The position numbers and the translations under genes are program-made. Under the pieces are notes generated by a model. That model worked only from the letters and a program-made list of their open reading frames with translations. It made no database searches and was not told the DNA's origin. This document shows positions 61,793 through 64,000 of a stretch of 64,000 bases of DNA, piece by piece (position 1 is the first letter of the stretch; each line of letters opens with the position of its first letter). The stretch comes from JAAYUJ01 sp963698165 (GTDB lineage Bacteria; Desulfobacterota; Syntrophobacteria; Syntrophobacterales; Syntrophobacteraceae), in NCBI GenBank assembly GCA_963698165.1, contig CAVOPT010000004.1, positions 744,001-808,000 on the forward strand. Reading direction: 5' to 3'.

Positions 61793-62421
61793 ACTTTTCT
61801 CCTTTGTATGCGTTTCATTCGTTCAGTTGAAATCCCGATCGGGTGAAATGTTAATCATCCCGCGGTGGTTTTATTCTCATAATTCTTTCCTCTTGAGTGG
61901 TTGGGCTGCCGTGGATGTTGAACCCTTCTTCTCGGAAAAGGTTAAGCACTCTCGGTCTCCTGTCGAGGTTATCAACGGTTAAATGGCCACGGTTGTGTCG
62001 AGAATGGGAATGAAAAGATGGCGCGAGTTGGGCTGAACGAAGAACTATTAGCGGTCCTGTTGTAATCCCACGAGGGTGAACCACTTCGGGAGCAGCTTCA
62101 TCATCTAGAAAATGCCGTCCAGTTCAGAATTCAGCTATGTCTCCTCTGTACGTATCCCCGTGTCTCCCGAAGTTTCCATATGCAGATCATTCTGCGTTAT
62201 GCACCACCTTGACCTTGAAGTTCACCACAGTGGCGAGATATTCTTGATTGACGACCATTTCGAAGATAGTCATATCCTGGTATGAATCGTGGGCTGTTCA
62301 ATCCCGCAGTTCGAATATGGATAACCAGTACACCCGGGCGGAAGTCCTTTCATGGTTGCGGTAGGCATAAAAGAACATGCCCACGTAAGCTGAGAGGTAC
62401 TCACGAGGCAAGGAGATCATT
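61793..62421. other. 629-bp divergent gap before the selenocytochrome gene
   Basis: No convincing gene: a minus-strand frame at 61851-62084 (77 codons) and a 28-codon frame at about 62193-62279 have no ribosome binding site or homology that I know. The gap is A+T richer than its surroundings. AAGGAGATC just before 62422 is the ribosome binding site of the cytochrome gene. Confidence 0.5.
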
Positions 62422-63243
62422 ATGGAAAAAGAGCAAGAAAGAGCATCATCCGTGTCCCGTCGCAATTTCATGACAAAAGCGGGTCTTTTCGTGGCAGGAG
62501 GAATAGCGGGGTATGGTACCAGCCTTGCCTTGCCTGCAACACCAAAAGTGACTGAACCACCGCCCCTGCCATGGAAATGGGTCAAGCTCGATCCACTGGA
62601 GGCCGGCAGGCTGGCCTATCGCAGCTATCTCGAGAAGAAAGGCTGAGGGAATGGCACTTGGCTGGGGTACTCCAGCCTTTTGAAAGAGAAAGTCGGTTAT
62701 CCCTGGACAACGCTGCCGGACTACATGTTCGCTCATGCAGGGCAGGGGTATGCCGGACATGGCACGCTTTGCGGTGCCCTGGGCGTCAGCTCGTGCCTCA
62801 TCAACCTCGTTATCTACGATAAGGATGACAGCTATCGGGCGGTGATAGACCGGATGATGTGGTGGTACGCGGGAATGAAATTCCCGACGGAACGCTTCGA
62901 CGATATTTCAGCGTTCCCCAAGCAGGTCCAGGTCCAAGCGATGACTCCGCTCTGCCACACATCGGTTTCGAAGTGGACGATGGCCGCCGGCGCCGAGGTC
63001 ACTTCCAAAGAGAAATATGAACGCTGCGCCAAGGTAGCTGGGGAGGTCGTCTATACCGTGGTGCACTATCTCAATGAGTACTTCGAGGGAAGATGGAAGC
63101 CTGCGAAATGGACGCCGTCGAAAAACATTGAACACTGTATTGAGTGCCATGGCCCGGAAGATTTTCCGCGATACGGGGATGGCATGAACCACCAGCAGGG
63201 CCATATGGAGTGCCTTCTCTGCCATACGGACCACACCAAATGA
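62422..63243 (+). CDS. selenocysteine-containing split-Soret-type diheme cytochrome c (C_GCAxxG_C_C family), read through TGA at 62644-62646
   Basis: 273 aa if the in-frame TGA is read as selenocysteine 75. Residues 1-40 are a Tat signal (SSVSRRNFMTKAGLFVAGG). PPPLPWKWVKLDPLEAGRLA leads to the TGA, where relatives have Cys in a YxGYYxGGC context; after it the same frame continues with family-like KEKVGYPWTTLP, GYAGHGTLCGALGVSSC (Cys117) and MTPLCHTSVSKW. The C-terminus has two c-type heme motifs, CIECH (239-243) and CLLCH (264-268), as in split-Soret cytochrome c. So a periplasmic diheme redox protein with a Sec/Cys catalytic centre is predicted. AAGGAG precedes the ATG. The alternative is a pseudogene split by a nonsense mutation. 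Confidence 0.82.
62644..62686 (+). promoter_or_regulatory. candidate bacterial SECIS element with UGA selenocysteine codon
   Basis: After the TGA (62644-62646) a perfect 6-bp stem GGCTGG (62660-62665) / CCAGCC (62672-62677) closes the six-base loop GGTACT; CTT (62657-62659) and AAG (62684-62686) could extend the stem past an internal loop. The GG at the loop start lies 20 nt from the TGA, within the distance and loop rules known for bacterial SECIS elements (G in the first loop positions, 16-37 nt). The hairpin is inside the coding frame, as expected for bacteria. Confidence 0.7.
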
Positions 63244-63380
63244 CGCAGTATGGGAGCGGAACATATTTGCAGCGAGCCAAGGAAAGAATTCAAAACGGAT
63301 CACGTCTCCCATGGCCGGTTGGTATCGATTGCATTCAGGTCTCCAAAAAACGAATTCGACGTTAGCAAGGGGGAAGAACA

Positions 63381-64000
63381 ATGAAAGTTATTATTGTTGG
63401 CGGAGTTGCGGGTGGCGCTTCCTGTGCTGCGCGTTTGCGCCGGTTGGATGAAAAAGCCGAAATACTCATGGTGGAACGGGGTCCGTATGTTTCGTACGCA
63501 AATTGCGGACTGCCTTACCATGTCGGGGGTGTGATCGAAAAAGAATCGAGCCTGTTGGTGGCCAGTGAAGCGATGTTTCGCGCGATGTTCGCGATCGATG
63601 TGCGTACGAACTGCGAGGCCATTAAGATCTCACCGGACAAGAAGACCGTCGAACTGCGCAATGTCGCGAACGGAGAGGTGACGACCGAGTCCTACGACAA
63701 GCTCGTGCTCTCGCCCGGCGCGGCGTCGGTTCGTCCGCCCCTGCCCGGAATCGACCTTCCTGGAATCTTCCAGGTCAGGACCGTGCCTGACGCAAAGGCG
63801 ATCCGCGAGTGGATCGAACGGGGTTCCTTATTCTTAGCCGGGATGCACAAATACTCGGGCTTCCAGACGGTGAGGCCCAAGACCCGTGCGGTGGTCATCG
63901 GTGGCGGGTTCATCGGCCTTGAGACTGCGGAGAACCTTGTCCACCGCAAGTTCGACGTTACCCTCATCGAGATGCTCAATCAGGTCCTGGCGCCGCTCGA
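63381..64000 (+). CDS. CoA-disulfide reductase-like FAD/NAD(P)-dependent oxidoreductase (3' end outside window)
   Basis: 206 full codons visible from the ATG at 63381 (AAGGGGGAAGAAC upstream). FAD-binding MKVIIVGGVAGGASCAARLR, the single redox-active Cys42 in SYANCGLPYHVGG, and a second nucleotide-binding site AVVIGGGFIGLETAENL. The single-Cys arrangement marks the CoA-disulfide reductase/NADH oxidase/persulfide reductase group, not two-Cys enzymes. Many members end with a rhodanese domain, which would lie beyond the window. It starts 138 bp after the selenocytochrome gene on the same strand; a shared thiol-redox function is possible. Confidence 0.92.
   Translation, partial: MKVIIVGGVAGGASCAARLRRLDEKAEILMVERGPYVSYANCGLPYHVGGVIEKESSLLVASEAMFRAMFAIDVRTNCEAIKISPDKKTVELRNVANGEVTTESYDKLVLSPGAASVRPPLPGIDLPGIFQVRTVPDAKAIREWIERGSLFLAGMHKYSGFQTVRPKTRAVVIGGGFIGLETAENLVHRKFDVTLIEMLNQVLAPL

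Noticed and set aside
61851..62084. 77-codon minus-strand open frame
   Set aside because: No ribosome binding site and no family recognised; not enough support.
62422..62646. Nonsense mutation making a pseudogene at the TGA
   Set aside because: The codon falls on the family's Cys position and a SECIS-like hairpin follows; the rest of the frame is intact. Still possible if the genome lacks Sec machinery.
62680..63243. Separate cytochrome gene starting at 62680
   Set aside because: It lacks a Tat signal and ribosome binding site and continues the upstream frame across the TGA; better explained as one selenoprotein.
1..64000. tRNA or rRNA genes
   Set aside because: No cloverleaf-like GGTTCGA/CCA pattern or rRNA motifs noticed by eye; a covariance-model search would be decisive.

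Overview
The window (about 60% G+C by eye, densely packed, many TTG/GTG starts) looks like a chromosome or large contig of an anaerobic member of the Desulfobacterota (former Deltaproteobacteria, Syntrophobacter-like). This is inferred from gene content: a NtrC-type two-component pair, a full LIV-I transporter, hopanoid side-chain genes, an AmmeMemoRadiSam set, HDOD and PAS-kinase signalling, and a split-Soret-type cytochrome c that appears to be a selenoprotein. No rRNA, tRNA, CRISPR array, intact insertion sequence or phage was seen.

Layout. 1-2.7 kb: sigma-54 response regulator (cut by the left edge) and its histidine kinase. 2.8-9.7 kb, minus strand: livK-livH-livM-livG-livF for branched-chain amino acids, followed by rarA. 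9.9-13.6 kb: hopanoid module hpnA-hpnH-DUF422 membrane protein, convergent with an hpnG-like nucleosidase. 13.8-16.3 kb: polar amino-acid ABC binding protein and permease with a glycerophosphodiesterase. 16.6-19 kb: a His/Met-rich exported protein, a poly-gamma-glutamate-hydrolase-like protein and a YprB-type exonuclease. 19.2-23.2 kb: a solute-binding protein and a hybrid histidine kinase in one operon. 23.6-30.6 kb: a lipoprotein Memo-AMMECR1 fusion and a Tat-signal radical SAM enzyme (together an AmmeMemoRadiSam set), with a chemoreceptor and an HDOD-GAF protein between them. 30.6-51.7 kb: housekeeping and envelope genes, including a spermidine-synthase-like membrane protein (frameshifted), alpha/beta hydrolase, rhomboid protease, dinB, universal stress protein, two lipoproteins, M1-type peptidase plus ChaN, a degenerate PAS kinase, YihY, SDR, AMP nucleosidase, a MoaD-like protein and a DUF47-PiT phosphate pair.

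52-62 kb is looser and more accessory in character: DMT exporter, phosphodiester glycosidase, a decayed alpha/beta hydrolase, and a five-gene minus-strand operon (isochorismatase, MFS exporter, amidohydrolase, pirin, WrbA). 62.4-64 kb holds the most striking item: a Tat-exported diheme split-Soret/C_GCAxxG_C_C cytochrome whose reading frame is interrupted by a TGA at the family's cysteine position and is followed, 20 nt later, by a SECIS-like hairpin with a GGU loop. A CoA-disulfide-reductase-like flavoprotein follows and runs off the right edge.

Dispersed non-coding repeats are prominent: a 125-bp element in inverted copies at 36.7 and 48.4 kb with partial copies at 17.5 and 40.7 kb, a short palindrome at 7.9, 17.3 and 39.8 kb, and a 137-bp MITE-like segment at 17.2 kb.
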